Positions 1 through 5,328 of a DNA stretch of 5,328 nt are shown here, piece after piece. Where the stretch lies: NCBI GenBank assembly GCA_937893735.1, contig CALBGD010000153.1:1-5328 (forward strand), given 5' to 3'. Every line of letters starts with the position of its first letter. The stretch's first letter is position 1. The position numbers and the translations under genes were made by a program. A model generated the notes under the pieces. The model was not told the origin of the DNA and did not search any database. It saw only the letters and a program-made list of their open reading frames with translations. Source of the DNA: an uncultured Clostridia bacterium (GTDB lineage Bacteria > Bacillota > Clostridia > Oscillospirales > Ruminococcaceae).

Positions 1-371
1 GACTTTTCAACGATGTCGTCCAGCTTCACCTTGGAGTGTATCCCGTGGGTGCGCGGTCCGAATGCGATGTTGTCATAAACGCTCATCGGGAACGGATTCG
101 GCTTCTGGAACACCATTCCCACGCGCTTGCGCAGGAGGTTCACGTCCATCTTGCCGTAGATGTCCTCGCCGTCAAGCAGGAACTGCCCGGTTATGCGGCA
201 GCCCTCCACGAGGTCGTTCATGCGGTTGAGGGACTTTAAAAGCGTGGATTTTCCGCAGCCGGACGGCCCTATGAACGCGGTTATCTTGTTTTCGGGAATC
301 TGGAGATTTATGCCCTTGAGCGCCTTGAAGTCGCCGTAATAAAGCTCGGCGTTCCTGATATCGAATTTCAT
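1..371 (-). CDS. pstB: Phosphate ABC transporter ATP-binding protein PstB (partial, C-terminal half outside window)
   Basis: ATPase subunit of the PstSCAB phosphate importer; it sits on the cytoplasmic face and drives transport by ATP hydrolysis. I translated 123 codons from the ATG at 371; the reading frame is open to the window edge. The start [20 protein letters not shown] is typical of PstB. Walker A is GPSGCGKST at residues 35-43, followed by [11 protein letters not shown], a PstB signature, and the Q-loop [10 protein letters not shown] with Gln at 89. The family is about 250 residues, so the ABC signature, Walker B and H-loop lie beyond the left edge. The start is 4 nt after the pstA stop, and its AAAGGA binding site overlaps the last pstA codons, which implies translational coupling. 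A phoU gene would commonly follow, but it is not visible. Confidence 0.97.
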   Translation of the reverse strand, partial: MKFDIRNAELYYGDFKALKGINLQIPENKITAFIGPSGCGKSTLLKSLNRMNDLVEGCRITGQFLLDGEDIYGKMDVNLLRKRVGMVFQKPNPFPMSVYDNIAFGPRTHGIHSKVKLDDIVEK

Positions 372-375
372 GGTT

Positions 376-1314
376 TTATCCTTTCTTTTTCGCAATGTGA
401 CGCTCGATGAGGTCGGAGATAAGGTTGATGATGAATGTGATAACAAGCAGCACTACCGCGGAAGCGAACGCCTCGTTAACGTGCAGACCCTCGGTGGAGA
501 GAATGTACATATGAACCGTGAGCGTTGCCGCAGAGCTTCCCGAGCCGGCGAGCGCGCCGGGCAGGCTGTGGCCAGAGCCGGAGGTGAATATCAGCGCTGC
601 GGATTCGCCGACGATACGTCCGATGGCGAGAATGATTCCGGACATTATACCGGGTACCGCAGTCGGGAGGATAACGCGGAACACCGTGCGCATTTTTCCG
701 GCTCCCAGACCGAAGCTTCCCTCGCGGTAGCTGTCGGGAACGGCAAGGAGAGCTTCCTCAGTGGTTCGGATTATCAGCGGGAGTATCATCATTGCAAGGG
801 TGACAACGCCGGCAAGTATTGAGAATCCCCAACCGAGGGAGAGATTGAACATCAGGTATCCGAACAGACCGAAAACTATCGACGGAATGCCGGAAAGCGT
901 TTCAGTGGTCACGCGGATAATCTTGACAAGCTTATTGCCGCGCTTCGCGTATTCCACGAGGTAGACTGCCGCGAAAACTCCTATCGGGACGGCGATGACA
1001 AGCGTCATTGCGACCATGGAGAGCGTGTTGATTATCGCGGGCATCATGCTGACGTTTTCGGTGGTGTATTCCCACGCGAACTGCTCGGCGGTCAGGTGCG
1101 GCACGCCGTTTATCAGAATGTACGCAATGATGAACAGGAGCATTCCCACCGAGAAAACAGCCGCCAGCATTACAAGTATCATCAGGATAAGCGAGAGCGG
1201 GCTGCGTGTGTACTGCTTCAGTCTTGCGCCGAGTGTCACGCGGTTGATGTATTTTTCAGGTGCACGGGAGGACATTTCGGCAGCCTGCACCGCTGTTTTT
1301 GAAGTCTGTGTCAT
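376..1314 (-). CDS. pstA: Phosphate ABC transporter permease PstA
   Basis: One of the two membrane permeases forming the phosphate channel with PstC. The protein has 312 residues. About six hydrophobic segments are visible (roughly 40-70, 93-120, 139-160, 164-182, 218-243, 283-302). The conserved [12 protein letters not shown] lies at 141-152 and the EAA-type coupling loop, [21 protein letters not shown], at 197-217; this loop contacts Pst[11 protein letters not shown] at 232-241 is also typical of the family. The first 38 or so residues are hydrophilic and form a longer cytoplasmic N-terminus than in many PstA proteins. The ATG start shares one base with the pstC stop (TGATG) and has a strong AAGGAGG site 8 nt upstream, so I prefer it over the internal Met14, which has no good site. 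Clustering with pstS, pstC and pstB supports the assignment. Confidence 0.96.
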   Translation of the reverse strand: MTQTSKTAVQAAEMSSRAPEKYINRVTLGARLKQYTRSPLSLILMILVMLAAVFSVGMLLFIIAYILINGVPHLTAEQFAWEYTTENVSMMPAIINTLSMVAMTLVIAVPIGVFAAVYLVEYAKRGNKLVKIIRVTTETLSGIPSIVFGLFGYLMFNLSLGWGFSILAGVVTLAMMILPLIIRTTEEALLAVPDSYREGSFGLGAGKMRTVFRVILPTAVPGIMSGIILAIGRIVGESAALIFTSGSGHSLPGALAGSGSSAATLTVHMYILSTEGLHVNEAFASAVVLLVITFIINLISDLIERHIAKKKG

Positions 1315-2162
1315 CAGTCTTTCCTCCTTTTAAGCGCGGAGAAGCAGAGGTTGATTATCAGGATAAACACGAACAGAACTACGCCGGTGGCTATCAGGGC
1401 GCCGCGGTGGAGTCCGCCCGCATAGCCCATCTCCATTACGATGTTGGAGGTCATCGTGCGCACGCCGGAGGTGATGCTCTTGGGAATTACCGTCTGGTTG
1501 CCTGCAACGAGGATAACAGCCATGGTTTCGCCGATAGCGCGGCCTACGCCGAGGATTATCGCAGCGAGTATTCCGGATTTTGCCGCCGGCAGCGAAGCGA
1601 AGAACACGCTTCTTTCGTGGGTGGCTCCCAGCGCCAGCGCGCCCTCGTAGTAGCTGCGGGGAACGGCGTTCAGCGAGGATTCCGTAGTCTTAATAACGGT
1701 AGGGAGTATCATTATGCCGAGGAGCACTCCGGCGGTAAGCAGCGATTTTCCTGAACCGCCGAAAAGATCCTTCATGATCGGAACGATGACCATAAGACCA
1801 AAGAATCCGAAAACGATGGACGGGATACCGGCAAGCAGATTTATCGCGGGCTTAACGAAAGCGTAGAGCTTTTTCGGGCAGTAGTGCGACATGAACACGG
1901 CGCAGAGAATGCCTATCGGGACTCCGATGGCTATTGCGATACCGGTAACGAGTATCGAGCCGATTATCATCGGGAATATCCCGTAGTATCCGCTGGAGGG
2001 CTTCCATTTTGTGCCGAACAGGAAGTCTGTTACGCCGATCTCGCTCATCGCCGGGATACCTGTCGAGAACAGATACACGCATATCAGCACGACCGCGAGT
2101 ATCGAAACGCAGGCGCATATCAGGAACAGCGCGTGCATTATGCCTTCTTTTACCTTCTGCAT
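1314..2162 (-). CDS. pstC: Phosphate ABC transporter permease PstC
   Basis: Second permease of the phosphate importer, partner of PstA. The protein has 282 residues. Hydrophobic segments are visible near 9-33, 64-92, 105-128, 142-158, 197-220 and 254-276. [13 protein letters not shown] at 111-123 and the EAA loop from YEGALALGATHERS through the LP at 191-192 match the family, as does GRAIGETMAV at 207-216. The motif FLFGTKWKPSSGYYGIFPMI at 48-66 is characteristic of PstC rather than PstA. The ATG at 2162 has AAAGAGG 7 nt upstream and gives a normal N-terminus. An internal ATG (Met9) with AGAAGG nearby is possible but would trim the residues before the first membrane segment. The gene is separated from pstS by a 245-nt structured spacer and overlaps pstA by one base. 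Confidence 0.96.
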   Translation of the reverse strand: MQKVKEGIMHALFLICACVSILAVVLICVYLFSTGIPAMSEIGVTDFLFGTKWKPSSGYYGIFPMIIGSILVTGIAIAIGVPIGILCAVFMSHYCPKKLYAFVKPAINLLAGIPSIVFGFFGLMVIVPIMKDLFGGSGKSLLTAGVLLGIMILPTVIKTTESSLNAVPRSYYEGALALGATHERSVFFASLPAAKSGILAAIILGVGRAIGETMAVILVAGNQTVIPKSITSGVRTMTSNIVMEMGYAGGLHRGALIATGVVLFVFILIINLCFSALKRRKD

Positions 2163-2202
2163 AATAATACCTCTTTGTAAAATTTCACGAGAAAGATTTT
2201 AC
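2160..2202 (-). promoter_or_regulatory. Hairpin immediately 5' of the pstC ribosome binding site
   Basis: Positions 2177-2183 and 2196-2202 are perfect 7-nt inverted repeats (GTAAAAT / ATTTTAC), and TTC/GAA inside can extend the stem past a 2-nt bulge. In the pst transcript the stem ends right against the AAAGAGG ribosome binding site (2176-2170). It is AT-rich and therefore weak. It could protect the 5' end of a processed pstCAB message or tune pstC initiation. The repeat is seen directly; the function is inferred. Confidence 0.4.
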
Positions 2203-2214
2203 ATTTCTTTTCTC

Positions 2215-2233
2215 AAAAAAGTGCGCTGCACTT
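2215..2233 (-). terminator. Short intrinsic terminator / attenuator between pstS and pstC
   Basis: On the minus strand, arms AAGTGC (2233-2228) and GCACTT (2224-2219) form a 6-bp stem with an AGC loop. The T run 2220-2215 follows, two of its six Ts being in the stem. The short stem suggests a leaky terminator. Lying between the binding-protein gene and the permease genes, it would let more pstS message than pstCAB message accumulate, which is the stoichiometry such importers need. Confidence 0.5.
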
Positions 2234-2340
2234 GGAGCCGTAAATCCGCTGCGCAGCGCTTAAAGGGAGGCCGCAGCATGGATGCTGCGGAGCTGTCACC
2301 AAAAGCCCGGCATGGACGCCGGGCATCCAAGTGACAGCGG
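2219..2340 (-). repeat. Cluster of inverted repeats in the pstS-pstC spacer (REP-like or attenuator region)
   Basis: This GC-rich stretch contains four non-coding structures. A 12-nt perfect palindrome CGCTGCGCAGCG is at 2247-2258. A hairpin with 9-nt arms is at 2271-2279/2282-2290. A second hairpin with 7-nt arms is at 2305-2311/2318-2324. An outer 8-bp stem at 2292-2299/2331-2338 encloses the second hairpin. The two hairpins share the core GCATGGAYGC but have unrelated, self-complementary outer arms. An 8-nt segment (2326-2333) is also complementary to 2229-2236, which overlaps the terminator stem. No open reading frame here resembles a gene. It could be a dispersed palindromic element, a transcript-processing site, or both. 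Confidence 0.6.
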
Positions 2341-2407
2341 GGAGAAACCTATCGCAGCACACTGTGAACACTTAAGCGTCGATGTGCCGCCATATATTCA
2401 CGCGAAC

Positions 2408-3403
2408 TTAAGCAAGCTCGCTCCAGTTGTTGATCTCGCCGGTGTAGATCTTCATGATCTCATCGGAGGTGATGTTCTCGATGGGGTTCTCGAGGTTTAC
2501 GATAACTGCGATACCGTCGTCAGCGATCTTCATCTCGGTAAGACCTGCATCAAGCTCTTCCTGCTTGAGCTCACGGGAGGACATTCCGATATCGCAGGTG
2601 CCCTCGGTAGCGGAGGTGATACCAGCGCCGGAGCCTGTCTGCTGAATGTCGATGGTAACGTCAGGGTTCATGCCCTTGTAGCTCTCTGCAAGCTTTTCCA
2701 TGATCGGGCCAACGGAGGTGGAGCCGTTCAGGGAGATACCGCCGGAAACTCCGGAAGCTGTGTAGTTATCGGTAACGTCAATGGAGATGTAGCCGTTGTC
2801 AGCGATTATCTTCTGACCCTCAACGGACTCGATGAACTTGATGAAGTCCTGAGCTGCTGCGTTCTCATCGAGCTTGGACTGCTGATAGCAGATGTTGAAC
2901 GGTCTTGCAACAACGTAATCGCCGGACTTGATGTCAGCTACGGAGCATTCAACGCCGTTAACGTCGAGCGCCTTTACGGTGTCGTTCAGGGAGCCGAGGG
3001 AGATGTATCCGATGGCGTCAACGTTGCCTGCAACGCTCATCATTACACCGTTTGTGGAGTTGGAGATCTCTGCGTCGCCGCGGGTCATATCTTCTTTCTC
3101 GCCGGCTTCGTTCTTCTGCTCAATTCCCATGAGCTCAACGAACGCGCCTCTGGTACCGGAGCCGTCCTCGCGGGAAACTACGGTGATATCGGTGTCAAGC
3201 TTTGCGCCTGTGCTTTCAGCAGCTGAGCTGTCTGCTGCTGAGCTGTCTGCTGCGGAGGAGTCTGCTGCGCTGCTGTCAACTGCTGCGGAGCTGTTGTCCG
3301 CTGCGGGAGTGGAGGAGCTTGTTGTATTGCCGGAGCAGCCCGCGAGTGCTGCAACTGCGAGCAGAGCCGCTGTGCTGAGTGTGATTCTTCTTGTCATCTT
3401 CAT
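2408..3403 (-). CDS. pstS: Circularly permuted phosphate-binding lipoprotein PstS
   Basis: Extracellular solute-binding protein that captures phosphate and delivers it to PstCA. The start is the ATG at 3403, preceded by AAGGAG at a 9-nt gap; it opens a clear lipoprotein signal, MKMTRRITLSTAALLAVAALAGC, with lipobox LAGC and lipidated Cys23. A linker (about 24-70) rich in Ser, Ala and Asp, including DSSAA repeats, follows. The phosphate-binding fold is then in swapped order. Residues 72-209 are the usual second half, with SREDGSGTRGAF at 77-88, NSTNGVMMSVAGN at 115-127, AIGYISLGSL at 130-139 and EGQKIIADNGYISI at 195-208. Residues 222-331 are the usual first half, with NGSTSVGPIMEKL at 226-238, QTGSGAGI at 255-262, DIGMSSREL at 271-279, DGIAVIVN at 296-303 and IYTGEINNWSEL at 319-330, where the protein ends. 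All main ligand loops are present. A longer TTG start at 3469 overlaps the -10 box and is rejected. Confidence 0.95.
   Translation of the reverse strand: MKMTRRITLSTAALLAVAALAGCSGNTTSSSTPAADNSSAAVDSSAADSSAADSSAADSSAAESTGAKLDTDITVVSREDGSGTRGAFVELMGIEQKNEAGEKEDMTRGDAEISNSTNGVMMSVAGNVDAIGYISLGSLNDTVKALDVNGVECSVADIKSGDYVVARPFNICYQQSKLDENAAAQDFIKFIESVEGQKIIADNGYISIDVTDNYTASGVSGGISLNGSTSVGPIMEKLAESYKGMNPDVTIDIQQTGSGAGITSATEGTCDIGMSSRELKQEELDAGLTEMKIADDGIAVIVNLENPIENITSDEIMKIYTGEINNWSELA
3222..3296 (-). repeat. 15-bp tandem repeats encoding the DSSAA linker of PstS
   Basis: Five 15-bp units (starting at 3222, 3237, 3252, 3267, 3282) encode the Ser/Ala/Asp linker between the lipid anchor and the binding domain. 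The first two units are identical (GCTGAGCTGTCTGCT on the plus strand); the other three have diverged. Unit gain or loss would keep the reading frame and only alter tether length. Confidence 0.75.
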
Positions 3404-3428
3404 AGTTATGTTCTCCTTAGATTTGTAT

Positions 3429-3442
3429 GCGGTGATTACCGC
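3429..3442 (-). other. Small hairpin in the pstS 5' leader
   Basis: GCGGT (3442-3438) and ACCGC (3433-3429) form a 5-bp stem with a 4-nt loop, within the predicted leader and 25 nt before the pstS start codon. It lies upstream of the AAGGAG site and does not cover it. It may help message stability. On the plus strand it is followed by five Ts, but no plus-strand gene reads into it. Confidence 0.35.
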
Positions 3443-3468
3443 TTTTTGTTTTCCTGTTTGCAAGAACA

Positions 3469-3496
3469 ATTATATCAAAACTATGTTAAATCCAAA
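3469..3496 (-). promoter_or_regulatory. pst operon promoter (sigma-A type, extended -10)
   Basis: TATAAT at 3474-3469 is a perfect -10 and is preceded by TGA, making an extended -10 (TGATATAAT). At a 16-nt spacing the -35 position reads TTTGGA (3496-3491), only a weak match to TTGACA, as expected for an activator-dependent promoter. Transcription would start near 3462, giving a leader of about 60 nt before the pstS ATG. Confidence 0.75.
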
Positions 3497-3506
3497 AGCA
3501 CCGAAG

Positions 3507-3523
3507 TGTTAAATGTATGTAAA
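3507..3523 (-). promoter_or_regulatory. PhoP box upstream of pstS
   Basis: Two direct repeats, TTTACA (3523-3518) and TTAACA (3512-3507), are separated by exactly 5 nt. This is the TT(A/T/C)ACA-N5 arrangement known for PhoP of the PhoPR phosphate-starvation system in Bacillus. They lie just upstream of the weak -35. A further TTAACA (3489-3484), 17 nt further on, sits between the -35 and -10 and is one base out of the 11-nt phase. The arrangement predicts activation of pstSCAB under phosphate limitation. Confidence 0.7.
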
Positions 3524-3574
3524 ATGAAATATTGTCTATTCAGAGGGCAAAAAACACATCTGCATGGATATATA

Positions 3575-3612
3575 AAAAACGCTGCAAAAGTCCGTGCTTT
3601 TGCAGCGTTTTT
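3575..3612 (-). terminator. Strong intrinsic terminator after the tam gene
   Basis: A perfect 16-bp inverted repeat (3575-3590 and 3597-3612) encloses a 6-nt loop; the core is ACGCTGCAAAAG / CTTTTGCAGCGT. On the minus strand it ends in a run of Ts 43 nt beyond the methyltransferase stop. The symmetric A and T flanks make it potentially bidirectional, but no plus-strand gene reads into it. It isolates the panE-tam unit from the pst promoter. Confidence 0.92.
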
Positions 3613-3623
3613 CTCTGTGTGGA

Positions 3624-3639
3624 GTTTGCCGAAGCAAAC
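3624..3639 (-). other. UUCG-tetraloop hairpin in the 3' untranslated region of tam
   Basis: On the minus strand GTTTGC-TTCG-GCAAAC forms a 6-bp stem closed by C(UUCG)G, an exceptionally stable RNA tetraloop. It lies 15 nt after the tam stop and 11 nt before the terminator stem. It probably protects the 3' end of the message or insulates the terminator from ribosomes. Confidence 0.6.
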
Positions 3640-3654
3640 AAAGCGCAGGTAAAT

Positions 3655-4422
3655 TCAGGATCTTTTCGCGGCGGTGAAGAACAGCCGCGGCATTTTCAGC
3701 AGGACGTTATTGTCAGCCTGCATGGGGATATTGCTCCTTACAAGCTCCAGAAGCTCGCTGAGGAAAACCTCCCTCTCGGAATCGCCGAGCATATCAAGAT
3801 ACGGTTTCAGACCGCTCCCCCTGTACCATTCTATCACTGCGGCGTGAGAGGGCACAACATGATAATAGGTGGTCTCCCACATGGTAACTTCGCCGGAGAC
3901 CTGCGACAGAACATCATATGTTTTATCCGGGGTAAGGTTGTGGAAGTTGTGGATAATGTTCAGCTTTTCCCATTTTCCGGCTGAAATAAACTCGTTCAGC
4001 AGCTTGTAGAATACCGCCTGCTGAGTGAGCGGCATCTGCACCGCCAGCACTCCGCCGGGATTCAGCTTGTCCATGAGCTTCGGAAGCAGGCTTTTGTGAT
4101 CCGGCACCCAGTGCAGGCAGGCATTCGAAAATATCAGGTCGAATCCGGGAAGCTCCGAAAGCCCGTCAGGCACTGAGCATTTCTGGAACTTCATGTCCGG
4201 ATAGGTTTTGCGGGCTCTTTCAAGCATATTGTCAGAGCTGTCTATGCCAAGCAGCTCAGCGCCGGGGAAGCGCTCTGCGAGCTGATTCGTGCTGTTTCCT
4301 GGACCGCAGCCTATATCAAGCACCGAATGCGGCGTAATGCCTATCCGGTTTATCAGGTCAACGGACGGCTGCGTCCGCTCCCTCTCAAATTTTGTGTACT
4401 GTCTGGAATCCCAGTCGCCCAT
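3655..4422 (-). CDS. tam: Trans-aconitate 2-methyltransferase-like SAM-dependent methyltransferase
   Basis: The product is 255 residues, against about 252 for E. coli Tam, and resembles it along its whole length. Family knowledge: Tam methylates trans-aconitate, a spontaneous isomer of cis-aconitate that inhibits aconitase, using S-adenosylmethionine in the cytoplasm. Visible motifs are the MGDWDSRQYTKFERERTQP opening, SAM-binding motif I VLDIGCGPGNS at 34-44, the acidic motif GIDSSDNM at 59-66, FDLIFSNACLHWVPDH at 94-109, LNPGGVLAVQMP at 120-131, TTYYHVVPSH at 184-193, GLKPYL at 204-209 and the closing PRLFFTAAKR. The ATG at 4422 has AGGAGG 8 nt upstream; an upstream in-frame start would add 18 residues overlapping panE and lacks the family's beginning. 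It follows panE by 16 nt, so the two are probably cotranscribed. The exact substrate is inferred from similarity. Confidence 0.85.
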   Translation of the reverse strand: MGDWDSRQYTKFERERTQPSVDLINRIGITPHSVLDIGCGPGNSTNQLAERFPGAELLGIDSSDNMLERARKTYPDMKFQKCSVPDGLSELPGFDLIFSNACLHWVPDHKSLLPKLMDKLNPGGVLAVQMPLTQQAVFYKLLNEFISAGKWEKLNIIHNFHNLTPDKTYDVLSQVSGEVTMWETTYYHVVPSHAAVIEWYRGSGLKPYLDMLGDSEREVFLSELLELVRSNIPMQADNNVLLKMPRLFFTAAKRS

Positions 4423-4438
4423 TGTGAAAACCTCCTGT

Positions 4439-5328
4439 TTAAAGTGCGCGGGAGCTTCTGGAAGTGTTCCCGGCATAGTCGAAAAGACCGTCGTTTTTCT
4501 CCTCCAGAGCCTTGATTATGTGGTAAGTGAATTCGTTGTACGGAGTTGGAATTCCGAGCTCCTTTCCCATTCTGACGATAGCGCCGGAGAACATATCGAT
4601 TTCCGTATGGCGTCCGGCGTCAAGGTCCTGAAGCGTGGAATACCGCGCGGAGGGAGGCACCAGACTTCCGCGGGTCGATGACGCGTCTGCCTTACTCATG
4701 TCGATTCCCTTTGCGGCGGCTATCGCTTCAAGTTCCTGACGGAGCCCATTGCTTATCGCCTTCATGTGCTCGCTGTCCTGATAGCAGCCCACTCCCACGC
4801 CGACGATAGCCTGCGGAAGATTGTTGCAGACATTCAGCCGGAACTTGCTCCAGACCTCCTCGCGGATAAATTCCGTGCGGCGGTAGTGTATCCCCGTGCC
4901 CTCAAAAAGCCTGTCAATTGCGAGGACTCTCTCGCTGTCGAACGGAGCGCTTACCTCGCCGTAGACTATCCCGATGGTGGTTTCCGGGTCGAAATGATAA
5001 CCGTCGCTTTCTCTGTGGGAGGCAACCTTTATCAGTGAATACAGCACGCGCTCCGCGCCTATTTCCCCGGAAATTATCTCCTCGCTGTCAACGCCGTTCA
5101 TCAGGCTCATAACGGTCGTATTTTCGCCGACCGCCGCGCGAATGGAATCCAGCGCCCCGGGAAGCGCTCCGTATTTCAGCGCGACAATGAGCAGGTCAAC
5201 GCCGCGAGCCTCCTGCGGAGTCCACACCTGCGGACGGTACACAGCGCCGTTGATGGAGCAGCCGTCCCTTTTCAGCCGCTCAGCGCGCTCCCCCTCGGCT
5301 ATAACGCCTAATTCTATCGTTTCGCGCC
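4439..5328 (-). CDS. panE: 2-dehydropantoate 2-reductase family protein (partial, N-terminus outside window)
   Basis: Ketopantoate reductase uses NADPH to reduce 2-dehydropantoate to pantoate for pantothenate and CoA synthesis. The visible frame has 295 residues and is open to the right edge; the GxGxxG nucleotide-binding start (roughly the first 15-30 residues) is missing. In visible numbering, VDLLIVALKYGAL (43-55) ends the Rossmann domain and SLMNGVDSEE (74-83) holds the conserved Asn77. The catalytic helix has Lys161, Asn165 and Asn169 in SKFRLNVCNN. STLQDLDAGRHTEID (230-244) supplies Ser230 and Glu242, spaced as Ser244 and Glu256 of E. coli PanE. GIPTPYNEFTYHIIKALE is the usual C-terminal segment. 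All catalytic residues are present. Many genomes carry PanE-family proteins acting on other 2-oxo acids, and no other pantothenate gene is visible, so the family is firm and the substrate less so. Confidence 0.88.
   Translation of the reverse strand, partial: RETIELGVIAEGERAERLKRDGCSINGAVYRPQVWTPQEARGVDLLIVALKYGALPGALDSIRAAVGENTTVMSLMNGVDSEEIISGEIGAERVLYSLIKVASHRESDGYHFDPETTIGIVYGEVSAPFDSERVLAIDRLFEGTGIHYRRTEFIREEVWSKFRLNVCNNLPQAIVGVGVGCYQDSEHMKAISNGLRQELEAIAAAKGIDMSKADASSTRGSLVPPSARYSTLQDLDAGRHTEIDMFSGAIVRMGKELGIPTPYNEFTYHIIKALEEKNDGLFDYAGNTSRSSRAL

Noticed and set aside
370..1754. Several plus-strand open frames of 60-165 codons opposite pstA and pstC
   Set aside because: They are frames opened by the GC-rich third positions of the permease genes. 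Their products are low-complexity and unlike known proteins.
2219..2340. Insertion sequence remnant or CRISPR array in the pstS-pstC spacer
   Set aside because: There is no transposase fragment, no terminal inverted repeats with target duplication that I can see, and no regularly spaced direct repeats.
2282..3226. A 314-codon plus-strand open frame opposite pstS
   Set aside because: It is an antisense shadow of pstS; it has no ribosome binding site of note, no recognisable domain, and the opposite strand encodes clear PstS motifs.
3429..3447. Plus-strand terminator-like hairpin with a T run
   Set aside because: The stem is only 5 bp and no plus-strand gene lies upstream; it is more simply a leader hairpin of pstS on the other strand.
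3404..3469. TTG start at 3469 extending PstS by 22 residues
   Set aside because: It overlaps the -10 box and would put hydrophilic residues ahead of a clean lipoprotein signal. The ATG at 3403 has an AAGGAG site.
4423..4476. Upstream start giving the methyltransferase 18 extra residues
   Set aside because: The ATG at 4422 has AGGAGG at ideal spacing and matches the normal Tam N-terminus; the extension would overlap the end of panE.

Overview
The window is a stretch of bacterial chromosome on which every gene I can support lies on the minus strand, so it reads from the right end to the left. Strong AGGAGG-type ribosome binding sites, a lipoprotein PstS with a Ser/Ala/Asp-rich linker, Gram-positive-style TT(A/T)ACA PhoP repeats and fairly GC-rich coding sequence suggest a Gram-positive, probably a gut-type member of the Clostridia (Oscillospiraceae/Ruminococcus-like). 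The family-level placement is an inference from sequence style, not a search result.

Region 1 (right, about 5328 to 3575): a two-gene unit. A ketopantoate-reductase family gene (panE-like, N-terminus cut off by the window edge) is followed after 16 nt by a SAM-dependent methyltransferase that closely resembles trans-aconitate 2-methyltransferase (Tam). A UUCG-tetraloop hairpin and then a strong 16-bp intrinsic terminator close the unit.

Region 2 (about 3523 to 1): the high-affinity phosphate uptake operon pstS-pstC-pstA-pstB, with pstB running off the left edge. It has its own promoter (extended -10 TGATATAAT) preceded by a two-unit PhoP box, so it is expected to be induced by phosphate starvation through a PhoPR-type system. 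PstS (lipoprotein) captures phosphate outside the membrane, PstC and PstA form the membrane channel, and PstB supplies ATP hydrolysis.

Two things stand out. First, PstS is circularly permuted: the half that is normally C-terminal (with the SREDGSGT phosphate loop) comes first, and the half that is normally N-terminal (GSTSVGP, QTGSGAG, DIGMSSREL) comes last; the protein stops exactly where the usual first half ends. Second, the 245-nt gap between pstS and pstC is packed with RNA-like structure: nested hairpins, two hairpins sharing the same core with different but self-complementary arms, a small terminator, and an 8-nt upstream segment able to pair with the 5' arm of that terminator. This looks like an attenuator or processing site that sets PstS above PstCAB, and part of it may be a dispersed repeat.
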